From: Alphaproteobacteria bacterium
GTDB lineage: Bacteria; Pseudomonadota; Alphaproteobacteria; Rhizobiales; Xanthobacteraceae
Assembly (NCBI GenBank): GCA_016869215.1
Contig: VGEP01000006.1
Coordinates: 1 to 64,000, forward strand
Direction of reading: 5' to 3'
Length of the DNA stretch: 64,000 nt
Under the pieces are notes generated by a model. The model was not told where the DNA came from, did not search any database, and saw only the letters and a list, made by a program, of their open reading frames with translations. Made by a program: the position numbers and the translations under genes. This document shows positions 29,071 through 37,378 of the stretch, in pieces (position 1 is the first letter of the stretch; each line of letters starts with the position of its first letter).

Positions 29071-29501
29071 GCGGATACGGGACGGCTGGCCTCGAACCGC
29101 GCCGCCGCCGCTGCCGTTCGCGCTCTGCGCAGCGGTTGCTCTTCGGTGAAGATGTTTCGCGAGGCAAACTCGGCCGGGCTGGTGTAGGTCAGGTACTCGC
29201 GGAACGCGGCATCCTGGACGGACGTCGTATGCCACGGGTATTCGAGGTAGCGGGCCGCGCCGAATACCCATGCCGGGGCGTCGGCCAACTCGTACTGATG
29301 CGCAAGATATTCGGCAATCGCGCCGAGCAAAGCATCCAAACGCGGATGACCCAGCGGCTTCGGCTCCTCAGCCAGCATCGCTCGCCTCCGCTCAGGCAGC
29401 TCGGCCAGATAATACTCGTCGAGGAACTCCGCGAGCGCCATTTCCAGCGCATCTCCGGAACGCGCGCGTTCGGCCGCTTCAGCGAGGGTAGTGGGGCGCA
29501 T
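29067..29501 (-). CDS. Hypothetical protein, likely antitoxin-like partner of the adjacent nucleotidyltransferase
   Basis: A 144-residue soluble protein. Two parts are visible: an N-terminal helical region ([27 protein letters not shown]) and a C-terminal part with [25 protein letters not shown] and [22 protein letters not shown]. The last pattern (SPxxFxxRxIF....LxRA) is known to me from uncharacterised genes lying beside AbiEii/DUF6036-like nucleotidyltransferases. It overlaps the NTase gene (23 bp) upstream and cmk (4 bp) downstream. Function is inferred from pairing only. Confidence 0.65.
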   Translation of the reverse strand: MRPTTLAEAAERARSGDALEMALAEFLDEYYLAELPERRRAMLAEEPKPLGHPRLDALLGAIAEYLAHQYELADAPAWVFGAARYLEYPWHTTSVQDAAFREYLTYTSPAEFASRNIFTEEQPLRRARTAAAAARFEASRPVSA

Positions 29502-30087
29502 CGTGTGAGCCTGCTCCAGACAGGAGACGTTTTAGCACAAACCTCTGCTTGTCTGCATCGGAGGCGCTCTTGGGGAAGTACGCGGCCAGCACGGCGATGG
29601 CCTCTTCGACGTCGGTGATCCCGAGCACCTTCAGCAGATTCGCCACGTCCGACATATCCAGCGCACCTTTGTCAAAATCGGATATCCGTAGCGCCTTCAA
29701 TTTCAATGCCAGGAGATAGCGTGCAGTCGGAACAAGAACGGACAGGCCGGCGGTTTCGCTCCGTCTCGGGAAATTCCCGAACAGCGTGAGGTCGCGATCC
29801 TTGGACGCCAACGGACTGAGGTGGAAGGTCACGGCGTCGTTCAGCCAACCCACCGGCCAGTCGTTTGACGAGGCGATCCGTTCGACGGCATCCGCCAACC
29901 ACGATGGCCAAGGCTGACCGATCTCCGCGATGTCCACGTCTTCTGTCGAGAACCGGAAATTGCTGGCGAGCATGAGCGCGGAGCCTCCGAACACGGCAAT
30001 GCTCAACCGCGTCCCCGCAACAATTGCCGCCCGCCCGATCTCGTCGAACGCAGCCAGCAGCTTTTCGCGGTCAAGCGCGCGGGCCAT
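29479..30087 (-). CDS. AbiEii/DUF6036-like nucleotidyltransferase
   Basis: A 202-residue protein with a nucleotidyltransferase core: VFGGSALMLASNFRFSTEDVDI (residues about 32-54) holds GGSA and the DVDI metal-binding pair. Later LLALKLKALRISDFDKGALDMSDVANLL resembles the Kx(K)xxR...KDxxD segment of AbiEii toxins. The start at ATG 30087 has GGAG 8 nt upstream and is 13 bp after the aroA stop. Such NTases act as toxins or defence proteins in type IV-like toxin-antitoxin pairs. Enzyme class is moderately sure, toxin role inferred. Confidence 0.7.
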   Translation of the reverse strand: MARALDREKLLAAFDEIGRAAIVAGTRLSIAVFGGSALMLASNFRFSTEDVDIAEIGQPWPSWLADAVERIASSNDWPVGWLNDAVTFHLSPLASKDRDLTLFGNFPRRSETAGLSVLVPTARYLLALKLKALRISDFDKGALDMSDVANLLKVLGITDVEEAIAVLAAYFPKSASDADKQRFVLKRLLSGAGSHDAPHYPR

Positions 30088-30100
30088 GCCGCATGCTCCA

Positions 30101-31438
30101 TCAAGTGAGATCCGCGCCGAGCGAACGCATCAATTCGACGAATCCCGGGAAGCTCGTCGCGATGAACGCCGAATCGTCCACTCCAACCGGCTGCTCGCTC
30201 GCAAGCCCCATCACCAGCGCCGACATGGCGATGCGGTGATCCATGTGCGTCGTCACAACCCCCCCGCCCGCCGCACGGCCCTTGCCGCGCACGATCAGGT
30301 CGTCGTCCACGATCTCGGCTTCGACGCCGTTGACGCGCAGCAGCGCAGCGGTGCCTTCGAGCCGGTCGGATTCCTTCACGCGCAGTTCCTTCAACCCGCG
30401 CATGCGGGTCTCGCCCTCGGCGAAGGCCGCAATCGCGGCAAGGATCGGATACTCGTCGATCATGGTCGGAGCGCGCTCGGCCGGCACGTCGACGCCCTTC
30501 AGCGCGCCCGGCGTCACGCGCAGGTCCGCGACCTCCTCGCCACCCTCGTTGCGCTTGGCCACAAGCTCGATCGCCGCGCCCATCTCCTTCAGCGTGGTCA
30601 GGAGCCCGGTGCGCAGCGGGTTCATCATCACGCCTTCCAGCACGACTTCCGAACCCGGCACGATCAGCGCGGCCGCGAGCGGGAACGCCGCCGAGGACGG
30701 ATCGGCAGGCACGACGACCGGCGCGGCTTCCAGTTCGGGCTGGCCGTCGAGCACGATGCGGCGGCCGTGGTCGCCGTATGGCGAGACGCGCACGCTCGCG
30801 CCGAAGTGCTTGAGCATCTTTTCGGTGTGATCGCGCGTCGCTTCCTTTTCGATGACGGTTGTGGTGCCCGGCGCGGCAAGTCCCGCGAGCAGCACGGCCG
30901 ACTTGAGCTGCGCCGACGGCACCGGCGCCTCGTACTCGATCGGGATTGGGTCGCGCGCGCCTTGAACGACGGCCGGAAGCCGTCCGCCTTCGCGGATTTC
31001 GAGCGTCCGCGCGCCCATCTTCTCCAGCGGATCGAGGATGCGGCGCATCGGCCGCGTGCGCAGGCTTGCGTCGCCGTCGAACGTCACCGTGATCGGGCAG
31101 CCGGCGACGGCGCCCATGGCCAGCCGGCACCCGGTGGCGGAATTACCGAAATCCAGCGGCGCGGCGGGTTCCGCAAAACCGCCCACGCCGACGCCGAGCA
31201 CCCGCCAGGCGCCCTCTCCGACGCGCTCGACGGTCGCGCCCAGCGCCTTCATGGCATTTGCCGTGCTGATGACGTCACCGCCTTCGAGCATCCCGGCGAT
31301 CCGGGTTTCGCCCACGGCGAGCGCACCCAGGATCAGCGACCGCTGCGAGATCGACTTGTCGCCCGGAACGCGCACGCGGCCCGCAAGCGGGCCTTTGCGG
31401 CGGGAGGTTAACGGAATGGCTTGGGCTGCGGGGTTCAA
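30101..31438 (-). CDS. aroA: 3-phosphoshikimate 1-carboxyvinyltransferase (EPSP synthase), class II/CP4-like
   Basis: The sixth shikimate-pathway step, joining PEP to shikimate-3-phosphate. The 445-residue protein closely follows Agrobacterium CP4 [68 protein letters not shown] and HMDHRIAMS. The residue equivalent to E. coli Gly96 is Ala (NSAT), as in CP4 (Ala100), the feature linked to glyphosate insensitivity. One oddity is Gln where most have His in SISHRS. aroA-cmk-rpsA would normally be contiguous; two accessory genes intervene. Confidence 0.97.
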   Translation of the reverse strand: MNPAAQAIPLTSRRKGPLAGRVRVPGDKSISQRSLILGALAVGETRIAGMLEGGDVISTANAMKALGATVERVGEGAWRVLGVGVGGFAEPAAPLDFGNSATGCRLAMGAVAGCPITVTFDGDASLRTRPMRRILDPLEKMGARTLEIREGGRLPAVVQGARDPIPIEYEAPVPSAQLKSAVLLAGLAAPGTTTVIEKEATRDHTEKMLKHFGASVRVSPYGDHGRRIVLDGQPELEAAPVVVPADPSSAAFPLAAALIVPGSEVVLEGVMMNPLRTGLLTTLKEMGAAIELVAKRNEGGEEVADLRVTPGALKGVDVPAERAPTMIDEYPILAAIAAFAEGETRMRGLKELRVKESDRLEGTAALLRVNGVEAEIVDDDLIVRGKGRAAGGGVVTTHMDHRIAMSALVMGLASEQPVGVDDSAFIATSFPGFVELMRSLGADLT

Positions 31439-31656
31439 GGCGGCCGTCCTGGATCGAGACTTGGGTCGGAATTTGGGTCGGTTCGGAGCGCGTTTCGTCC
31501 GAAAATCCGCGCGGGATATCCGGAGTTTCGCGCAAGCCGCGCCCTCCTAGCACGGGGCCCCCCGCCCGGCGAGACGCTATTGACAGCGGCATTGCAAGCG
31601 GCCAAGGGAAGCACCACTTTTTCCTAGTCTTCCGGACGTTCCAGGGATTCCGAACC

Positions 31657-32094
31657 GTGGCCAAACCCGAGCTCGGCACGAAGCGCCTCTGCGGCAGTTG
31701 CGGCGCTAAGTTCTACGACCTCAACAAGACCCCGATCCTCTGCCCGAAGTGCAGCGCAGAGTTCGTGGTCGTCGCACCCGTTGCCACGCGCGGTCGTGGC
31801 GGCGAAGCCGCTGCGGCTGCCGCGGCAGCAGCGGCCGCGGCAGCGGCAGCCGCCGCGCGCGCCCCCGCCAAGGAGGCCGAGGGCGAATTGCCGGCGATGG
31901 CCGACGTCGAACTGGTCTCGCTGGAGGACGCCGACGCGGAGGCCGAGGGCAAGAAGTCCGGCGAGGCGGCGGGCGACGACGACATCGAGATCGAGGAGAC
32001 GGAGGAGGCGCCCTTCATTGAGGAGACCGAAGAGGGCGACGAGGACGTGTCCGGCATCATCGGCGAAGGCCGCGAGGACGAGGAGGAGACCTGA
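31657..32094 (+). CDS. TIGR02300 family 'FYDLN acid' protein
   Basis: A 145-residue protein found in alphaproteobacteria, often next to aroA as here (divergent). A GTG start gives MAKPELGTKRLCGSCGAKFYDLNKTP; two CxxC pairs (CGSC, CPKC) suggest a small zinc ribbon around the FYDLN motif. Then comes a poly-Ala tract (about residues 51-67) and a very acidic tail rich in Glu/Asp. Function is unknown; zinc-ribbon plus acidic tail hints at a nucleic-acid or polymerase partner, which is speculation. Confidence 0.9.
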   Translation: MAKPELGTKRLCGSCGAKFYDLNKTPILCPKCSAEFVVVAPVATRGRGGEAAAAAAAAAAAAAAAAARAPAKEAEGELPAMADVELVSLEDADAEAEGKKSGEAAGDDDIEIEETEEAPFIEETEEGDEDVSGIIGEGREDEEET

Positions 32095-32157
32095 TTTCGG
32101 GATTCGGCAATCGGGCCGATGCAAGATCGGTTCGGTTATTCGATCCTGTTCCCAAAA

Positions 32158-32233
<76 letters not shown>

Positions 32234-32321
32234 GCCTTCGCCGCTACGCGGCTACGGCTGGCAAGCCCGCCTTAACCGAGGCTGGCCCAGCACACACCGA
32301 CATCGCGAAGCGGCGAAGGCT

Positions 32322-32350
32322 GCCCGCCGTAGCCCGCAAGGGCGAAGGCG
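32322..32350. repeat. Short palindromic repeat, copy 1
   Basis: GCCCGCCGTAGC followed by CCGCAAGGGCGAAGGCG. Two further copies lie at 32622-32651 and 35928-35959. The unit is a partial palindrome of the REP type, placed just after tRNA-Ala. Confidence 0.65.
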
Positions 32351-32375
32351 AGCTGGATCGGCCAATCTCCGGTCC

Positions 32376-32618
32376 ATGAAGTACGTCAATTTCCTCCAGA
32401 GCATCGAGCATCCTGACCAAACCTACGTCGGACTTGCCGATGACCTGCGTTCGCGGCTAGCGGCGCACAATTCCGGGCGATCGCCGCATACGTCGAAATA
32501 CAAGCCTTGGCGGCTAGTCACCTACGTGGCGTTTTCTGACGTGGCGAAAGCAGTCGCTTTCGAGCGCTACATGAAGACTGCATCGGGCCGTGCATTCGCC
32601 AAGAAGAGACTTCGCTAG
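32376..32618 (+). CDS. GIY-YIG superfamily nuclease domain protein
   Basis: An 80-residue single-domain protein of the UPF0213/YhbQ type: MKYVNFLQSIEHPDQTYVGLADDLRSRLAAHNSGRS, SPHTSKYKPWRLV, then AVAFERYMKTASGRAFAKKRL with the conserved FERYxK. The first half-motif is changed (VNFLQS in place of a GIY-like VYxL). It lies 142 bp past the 3' end of tRNA-Ala and is flanked by two copies of the short palindromic repeat. Could be a nuclease or a degraded copy; role unknown. Confidence 0.8.
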   Translation: MKYVNFLQSIEHPDQTYVGLADDLRSRLAAHNSGRSPHTSKYKPWRLVTYVAFSDVAKAVAFERYMKTASGRAFAKKRLR

Positions 32619-32621
32619 ACG

Positions 32622-32651
32622 GCCCGCCGTAGCCCAAGGGGCGAAGGCGGG
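32622..32651. repeat. Short palindromic repeat, copy 2
   Basis: GCCCGCCGTAGCCCAAGGGG then CGAAGGCGGG. Same family as 32322-32350 and 35928-35959, directly after the GIY-YIG stop codon. Confidence 0.65.
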
Positions 32652-32668
32652 CAGCCACCCGAGAAAAG

Positions 32669-32694
32669 GCCGCCCCCGGGCGGCTTTTTCTTTT
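32669..32694 (+). terminator. Rho-independent terminator after the GIY-YIG gene
   Basis: GCCGCC (32669-32674) and GGCGGC (32679-32684) pair around CCCG, followed by TTTTTCTTTT and preceded by AAAA. A textbook intrinsic terminator for the tRNA-Ala/GIY-YIG direction. Confidence 0.85.
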
Positions 32695-32741
32695 CCGGAC
32701 TGAGACCGTAGGATGTTCCTCAGCAATCCGGGAGGAATTCC

Positions 32742-33722
32742 ATGAAGGGCAAGATCGGCCTCGAAGAGCACTTCGCCATCGAAGACACGCTGATGGACTC
32801 GAAGGGATTCTTTCCCGACGACGTCTGGGCCGAGGTCAAGGACCGCATCATGGACCTGCACGGCCGCAGGCTGCGCCTGATGGACGAGTACGGCATGCAG
32901 ATGATGATCCTGTCGCTGAACGCGCCGGCGGTTCAGGCGATCCTCGATCCGAAGAAGGCCAACGAGATTTCGCGCAAGGCCAACGACTATCTCGCCGAGC
33001 AGGTGCGCAAGCGCCCGGACCGCTATCAGGCGCTGGCCGCGCTGCCGCTGCAGGACCCGGAGCTAGCAGCACGCGAACTCGAGCGCTGCGTCAAGGACCT
33101 CGGCATGGTCGGCGCGCTCGCCAACGGCTTCTCGCAGATCGGCGACCCCAACAACATCGCCTATCTCGACGAGAAGCAGTACGCGCCGTTCTGGGATGCG
33201 TGCGCCAAGCTCGACGTGCCGTTCTACCTGCACCCGCGCAATCCGCTGCCGCAGGACTCGCGCATCTACAAGGGCGCGGAATGGCTGATGGGTCCGATCT
33301 GGGCCTTCGGCCAGGAGACCGCGGTGCATGCGCTGCGGCTGATGGGCTCTGGCCTGTTCGACAGGCACCCGAACCTGCAGATCGTACTCGGCCACATGGG
33401 CGAGAACCTGACCTTCGCAATGTGGCGCGTCGACAACGCCAACGCCTGGATTCCCAACCGCAACAACTATCCGGCGAAGAAAAAGATCGGCGAGTATTTC
33501 CAGAACAACTTCCACATCACGGTGTCGGGCAACTTCCACACTCAGGCATTGCTCAATGCGATGACAGTGATCGGCAGCGACCGCATCATGTTCTCGACCG
33601 ACTGGCCGTTCGAGAACATCGACCACGCCGCAGTGTGGTTCGACGCGGCGCCGATCGGCGAGGCCGACCGGCTCAAGATCGGGCGGACCAATGCGCTGAG
33701 GTTGTTCAAGCTGAAGGGGTGA
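32742..33722 (+). CDS. Amidohydrolase-family decarboxylase, gamma-resorcylate decarboxylase-like
   Basis: A 326-residue ACMSD-type TIM-barrel enzyme that resembles rhizobial gamma-resorcylate (2,6-dihydroxybenzoate) decarboxylase along its whole length: KGKIGLEEHFAI, MILSLNAPAVQAI, FYLHPRNPLPQDSRIY, LGHMGE and FSTDWPFENIDHA. The metal ligands known for that family are all at matching positions: Glu8, His10, His164, His218 region and Asp287. It would non-oxidatively decarboxylate a hydroxybenzoate. No transporter or resorcinol hydroxylase lies next to it, so the physiological substrate is open. GGGAGG ribosome site precedes the ATG. Confidence 0.85.
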   Translation: MKGKIGLEEHFAIEDTLMDSKGFFPDDVWAEVKDRIMDLHGRRLRLMDEYGMQMMILSLNAPAVQAILDPKKANEISRKANDYLAEQVRKRPDRYQALAALPLQDPELAARELERCVKDLGMVGALANGFSQIGDPNNIAYLDEKQYAPFWDACAKLDVPFYLHPRNPLPQDSRIYKGAEWLMGPIWAFGQETAVHALRLMGSGLFDRHPNLQIVLGHMGENLTFAMWRVDNANAWIPNRNNYPAKKKIGEYFQNNFHITVSGNFHTQALLNAMTVIGSDRIMFSTDWPFENIDHAAVWFDAAPIGEADRLKIGRTNALRLFKLKG

Positions 33723-33731
33723 CGGGCGGTA

Positions 33732-34835
33732 CTACACCCGATACCGCTCAACCGCCTTGTCGTCCCACACCACGCCGCTACCGGGCGCGTCGGGGATGAC
33801 GGCATGGCCGTCCTCGATCCGTAGCGGATCGCGCAGCAGCGGCGCGGCCCAGTCGACGTATTCGAGATAATGGCAGGTCGGCGTGGCGGCGAGCAGGTGC
33901 GCGCTCGCCTCGGGATAGAGATGCGATGACATCTTGATCTTGCGCGCGTCGGCGAGCTTCGCCGCGGCCAGAAACCCTGAGACGCCGCCGATCCGCTCCA
34001 GGTCCGGCATCACGAGATCGCAGGCGCTCGCGTCGAGCGCGGCGGTCATTCCCGCGAGCAATGAGAAGTTCTCGCCGATCTGGACCGGCAGGTCCAATTC
34101 GCGCGCGAGCATGGCCGCGCCGGCGTAGTCGTCGTGGCGGATCGGCTCTTCGAGCCACGCAAGGTCCTCGCGGTCAAGCGCGCGCCCGCGCGCCAGCGCC
34201 TCGTCGAGCGATAGCGCCTGGTTGTAGTCGACCATCAGCGCCGTGCCCGCAGGAATGCGCCGCTTCACCGCATGCACCGCGTCGAGGTCTTCCTTCAATG
34301 TCGGATAGCCGAGCCGCAGCTTGACCGCGCGAAAGCCGCCCGCGAGCAGCTTCTCGGCCTCGCCGGCCAGCGCGTCGAGCGGCATCAGGCCGAGGCCGCA
34401 GGAGTTGTAGGCCGGAATGCGCCGCGGCTCGGCGCCCGCCATCCGCGCCAGCGGCACGCCCGCGGCTTGCGCCAGCGCGTCCCAGCAGGCGACGTCGAAG
34501 CCCGCCATCGCCATGCGCACGATGCCCTGCACGCCGATCAGCCCGAACCGCTCCGCAAGCGATGCCCAAAGCGCTCCGGGGTCGATGCGCCGGCTGCGAA
34601 CGTGCTCCTCCACCGCACCGAGAATGCTCGCGATCGCGGTCATCGCCTGCGGGAAATAGGACCAGACATAGCTGCGCCCGGTGACGCCTTCGCCGGTCGC
34701 AACGTCGATCAGCAGCAGCGGCGCCTTGACGATGCGGCCCCGGCTGGTGCCGAGCGCGTAGGTCATCGGCACTTCGACGCCGACGGCGCGGATCGAGCGG
34801 ACGGTCAGGGGCGGGAATGCAGGCTTCGGGGGCAT
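33732..34835 (-). CDS. Enolase-superfamily enzyme of the mandelate racemase group
   Basis: A 367-residue enolase-superfamily protein. The N-terminal capping domain (1-130) is followed by a barrel with KLR (Lys172-Arg174), metal ligands Asp203 (VDYNQ), Glu229 (LEEPI) and Glu255 (IGEN), His305 in SSHLYPEASAHLLAA and Glu325 in LEYVDW. This His-Glu arrangement is close to mandelate racemase itself, where His297 and Glu317 are catalytic, although Arg replaces the first KxK's second Lys. It could racemise or dehydrate a 2-hydroxy acid. Convergent with the decarboxylase gene. Confidence 0.85.
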   Translation of the reverse strand: MPPKPAFPPLTVRSIRAVGVEVPMTYALGTSRGRIVKAPLLLIDVATGEGVTGRSYVWSYFPQAMTAIASILGAVEEHVRSRRIDPGALWASLAERFGLIGVQGIVRMAMAGFDVACWDALAQAAGVPLARMAGAEPRRIPAYNSCGLGLMPLDALAGEAEKLLAGGFRAVKLRLGYPTLKEDLDAVHAVKRRIPAGTALMVDYNQALSLDEALARGRALDREDLAWLEEPIRHDDYAGAAMLARELDLPVQIGENFSLLAGMTAALDASACDLVMPDLERIGGVSGFLAAAKLADARKIKMSSHLYPEASAHLLAATPTCHYLEYVDWAAPLLRDPLRIEDGHAVIPDAPGSGVVWDDKAVERYRV

Positions 34836-34914
34836 GGGCGGGCCGTCGGTCGGGCGTCAGCCTAGCAGGCCGCGGGGCGGCCTAACCACCAGACCGCACG
34901 GCCAAATCTCGATT

Positions 34915-34944
34915 CTTGAAAGCTTAACCCTCACCGCCCATATT
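34915..34944 (+). promoter_or_regulatory. Sigma-32 (RpoH)-like promoter of hsp20
   Basis: CTTGAAA (34915-34921) and CCCATATT (34937-34944), separated by 15 nt, match the heat-shock consensus CTTGAAA-N11-16-CCCCATNT. It lies about 90 bp upstream of the Hsp20 ATG. The leader between has small hairpins (TCGC...GCGA near 35011-35023), but no clear ROSE thermometer was identified. Confidence 0.7.
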
Positions 34945-35034
34945 GGAACTGTCGGAGCGGCAAGCGAGTTGCCGAGCCGAGGGGGACGCCAAGCTTGGGT
35001 CCCGTCAAAGTCGCTTGAAGCGAGGGCTTTGAAG

Positions 35035-35460
35035 ATGTCCCGTGTTCCGTCGCTGTCCAGTCCGTTTCTGATCGGCTTCGACCAGATCGAGCGTGCGCTC
35101 GATCGCGTTGCCAAGGCGGCCGACGGCTATCCCCCCTACAACATCGAACGGCTCGCTCCCGACGAGAACAACCCCGAGCGCCTGCGCATCACGCTGGCGG
35201 TCGCGGGTTTCACCAGCGAACAGCTGGAAGTCACCGTCGAGGAAAAAGAGCTCGTCATCAGGGGACGCCAGCAAGAGGACAAGAGCCGGCAATACCTGCA
35301 CCGCGGCATCGCCGCCCGCCAGTTCCAGCGCACGTTTGTGCTGGCCGACGGCATGGAGGTTCAGGGGGCCGATCTGAAGAACGGACTGCTGTCGATCGAC
35401 TTGGCGCGCCCGGAACCCGCGCGCGTTATCAAGACGGTCAACATCGCGGTACATGAATGA
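35035..35460 (+). CDS. Small heat-shock protein, Hsp20/IbpA family
   Basis: A 141-residue ATP-independent chaperone. Start ATG 35035 gives MSRVPSLSSPFLIGFDQIERALD, the usual rhizobial class A sHsp N-terminus. The alpha-crystallin domain includes YPPYNIERL, ITLAVAGFTSEQLEVTVEEKELVIRG, YLHRGIAARQFQRTFVLADG and the GLLSIDL region (usually AxLxNGLLxIxL). The stop overlaps a short frame before the DUF1150 gene. A sigma-32-like promoter precedes it. Confidence 0.95.
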   Translation: MSRVPSLSSPFLIGFDQIERALDRVAKAADGYPPYNIERLAPDENNPERLRITLAVAGFTSEQLEVTVEEKELVIRGRQQEDKSRQYLHRGIAARQFQRTFVLADGMEVQGADLKNGLLSIDLARPEPARVIKTVNIAVHE

Positions 35461-35507
35461 ACTGGAGTTCGGACTCGACCGACAAACAAGGAAAGGAGTC
35501 GAGGGCC

Positions 35508-35783
35508 ATGAGTAACAGAACCGTACACGAAGCCGACTCGGGTCATCCGGCGATGACCGAACAGGCGTTCGCGATCCTCGGCGACGGCAAGATCGCCTAC
35601 GTCAAGCCGATCCGCTCCGAGGACGTGCACAAGCTCTATCCGCAGGCGCCCGAGCTGCAGCCCGGCATGCACCTGTTCGCGCTGCACGCCGCCGACGGTA
35701 CGCCGATCCTGCTGACCGACAGCCGCGAGGCCGCGGTCGCCAATGCGGTGACGCAGGAGTTGGAGCCGGTCAGCGTGCACTGA
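35508..35783 (+). CDS. DUF1150 family protein
   Basis: A 91-residue protein with the family core AFAILGDGKIAYVKPIRSEDV, LFALHAADGTPILLTDSREAAVANA. DUF1150 genes sit directly behind hsp20 genes in Rhizobiales, as here (47 bp), suggesting co-expression under heat shock. ATG 35508 is preceded by GAGGGCC. Function unknown; may bind or modulate Hsp20, which is inference. Confidence 0.88.
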   Translation: MSNRTVHEADSGHPAMTEQAFAILGDGKIAYVKPIRSEDVHKLYPQAPELQPGMHLFALHAADGTPILLTDSREAAVANAVTQELEPVSVH

Positions 35784-35902
35784 CGCGCGGCGTCGCTGCC
35801 GCGCGCGGCGATCACGATGGCATGATCGTTTCGTATCATGCGGCACCGCGAACACGTCGCGCTCTCTCATCGCATTTGGTTCTATCGCGCCACAGACACG
35901 GT

Positions 35903-36051
35903 GACCTCCCCTTGAAAGGGGGAGGTCGCCCGCCGTAGCTCGCGAAGCGAGCGAAGGCGCGGCGGGTGGGGGGTCAGCGATTGGCGGTCGAAAACCGTAT
36001 CGCGAAGCAGCGTGACCCCCACCCCAACCCTCCCCCTTTCAGGGGGAGGGA
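35903..36051. repeat. Compound nested palindrome in the DUF1150-LVIVD gap
   Basis: This fills most of the 305 bp gene-free gap 35784-36088. It has an outer left hairpin (35903-35911 with 35919-35927), a copy of the GCCCGCCGTAGC repeat (35928-35959), an arm GGGTGGGGGGTCAGC (35964-35978) that pairs with 36011-36025, and a 9-bp hairpin 36029-36037/36043-36051. No coding potential. The convergent setting means it may also act as a bidirectional terminator. Confidence 0.7.
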
Positions 36052-36088
36052 GCGCACCGCGCTCGTGGTACGTCCATCGGACAGAGTC

Positions 36089-37234
36089 TCACACCCGCTC
36101 GACGATGTGCAGCCCGCGCACGCGGTCGATCACGTAAACCAGTCCGCGGCTATCGCGGAACACGTCATTGCTGCACACGCGCGTCTCGCCCGGCGCCGGA
36201 TCGTACATGTAGCTTGCGACCTCGCGCGGCGCATGCGGGTTGGAAATATCGATGAAGCGAAGGCCCTGCGCGAACCAGGCGAACGGCACTTCGGTCGAGG
36301 TGATGTCCTCGATCGGCTGATGGCAGCCGGTCATCCAGGGATTCTTCTTGCCGTTGACGCCCTCGACCTGGAAGCTACCCACGGGCATCGGCCGCGTCTC
36401 GTCGGTGATGTCGACCATCCACATGAACGCCGACATGTCGCCCGCAAGATTTGGATCGAGCGGCAACACGTCCTCGTCGGCCACCAGCATCCACTTGCGG
36501 CCCGCGATCGGGAACGGGATCGGCGCACAGGTGTGCGTCGGCCATGGGAACGGCGGGCTCCAGTCGATACCGCCGGCAAACTTCGGCTTGTTCATGTCGG
36601 AGATGTCGAGGATCACGCAGCCGCCGTGCCAGTAGCTGGTGTAGAGGCGGTTGCCCAGGCGAATGGGATGGTGGCAGCGGTGCGCGCGGCCCTTCCACAA
36701 CGGCGTCTCGCCGCCCGCGGCCCACTGGCCGGGCATCCACCAGCGCCCGACCTCCTGCGGCTTCGCCGGATCCTTGAAGTCGAGGATCATGACGATGTTG
36801 CCGACGTAGCCTTCGATCTCCGGCGAGATGTAGGCGTAGCGGCCGTCGAAGGTGAAGCGGTGCACGCCGTTGCCGTGACAGCGCCAGAGCCCGATCTCTT
36901 TCGGACGCGTCGGATCGGACACGTCGTAGATGCCGAGCCCGACCGGCTGCGCCAATTCCTCGGCCGTCAAAGGCGGCCCCTTGGGGCGCGGCGGGTGCTC
37001 GCGGTTCATCAGCATGATGCCGTTGCCGACGCGCACCTTGTGGGCGTGAATGCCGGGGTTGGTCGGGACGTTGGCGACCTGACGCGGCTTCTTGGGATCG
37101 CTGACGTCGACGATCGTTGTGCCGGTCGTGTTGTCGACATGGCCGATGTAGGCGTAGTTGCCGTCGACCACGACCTGTCCGCCGCCGTGGCAATCGAAAT
37201 AACCAACCTCGCGAACGCCAATGCCCTTGCCCAT
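36089..37234 (-). CDS. LVIVD-repeat beta-propeller protein
   Basis: A 381-residue protein built from repeated blades of the type GNYAYIGHVDN...TTIVDVSDPKKPRQVA, LGIYDVSDPTRPKEIG, IVMILDFKDPAKPQEVG, CVILDISDMNKP and LRFIDISNPHAPREVA, the LVIVD pattern. No signal peptide is evident with the start at MGKGIGVREVGYF (37234; GAGG upstream). Several His/Cys occur in blade loops (GHVDN, IHAHKVR, CHGNGVH, RCHHP, TCAP), so a metal site is possible. Molecular function unknown; related proteins occur beside hydroxybenzoate-type catabolic genes, which would fit the decarboxylase nearby but is only suggestive. Confidence 0.85.
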   Translation of the reverse strand: MGKGIGVREVGYFDCHGGGQVVVDGNYAYIGHVDNTTGTTIVDVSDPKKPRQVANVPTNPGIHAHKVRVGNGIMLMNREHPPRPKGPPLTAEELAQPVGLGIYDVSDPTRPKEIGLWRCHGNGVHRFTFDGRYAYISPEIEGYVGNIVMILDFKDPAKPQEVGRWWMPGQWAAGGETPLWKGRAHRCHHPIRLGNRLYTSYWHGGCVILDISDMNKPKFAGGIDWSPPFPWPTHTCAPIPFPIAGRKWMLVADEDVLPLDPNLAGDMSAFMWMVDITDETRPMPVGSFQVEGVNGKKNPWMTGCHQPIEDITSTEVPFAWFAQGLRFIDISNPHAPREVASYMYDPAPGETRVCSNDVFRDSRGLVYVIDRVRGLHIVERV

Positions 37235-37378
37235 CTCGCCGTTTCCTCGCTGTGTCCGACGTTGCACTCAAGGCGCGACCGCGCCCACGGCGGTTTCCCC
37301 GCTCATTTGTATGGAAACTTACTACGGCGGCAGCGCGCCGCGCCATGACCTGAAATGCAATGCAGGGAAGCGCGCTGG

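Noticed and set aside
31801-31860. GCGGCN tract in the TIGR02300 gene as a possible microsatellite or frameshift site
   Set aside because: It encodes an in-frame poly-Ala linker typical of the family; the frame is intact on both sides.
35005-35034. ROSE-type RNA thermometer before hsp20
   Set aside because: Small hairpins exist, but the characteristic anti-Shine-Dalgarno U(U/C)GCU pairing with the ribosome site was not convincingly seen.
35966-37348. 460-codon plus-strand frame opposite the LVIVD protein
   Set aside because: Antisense shadow. The minus-strand frame has regular LVIVD blades; the plus frame has no start context or motifs.
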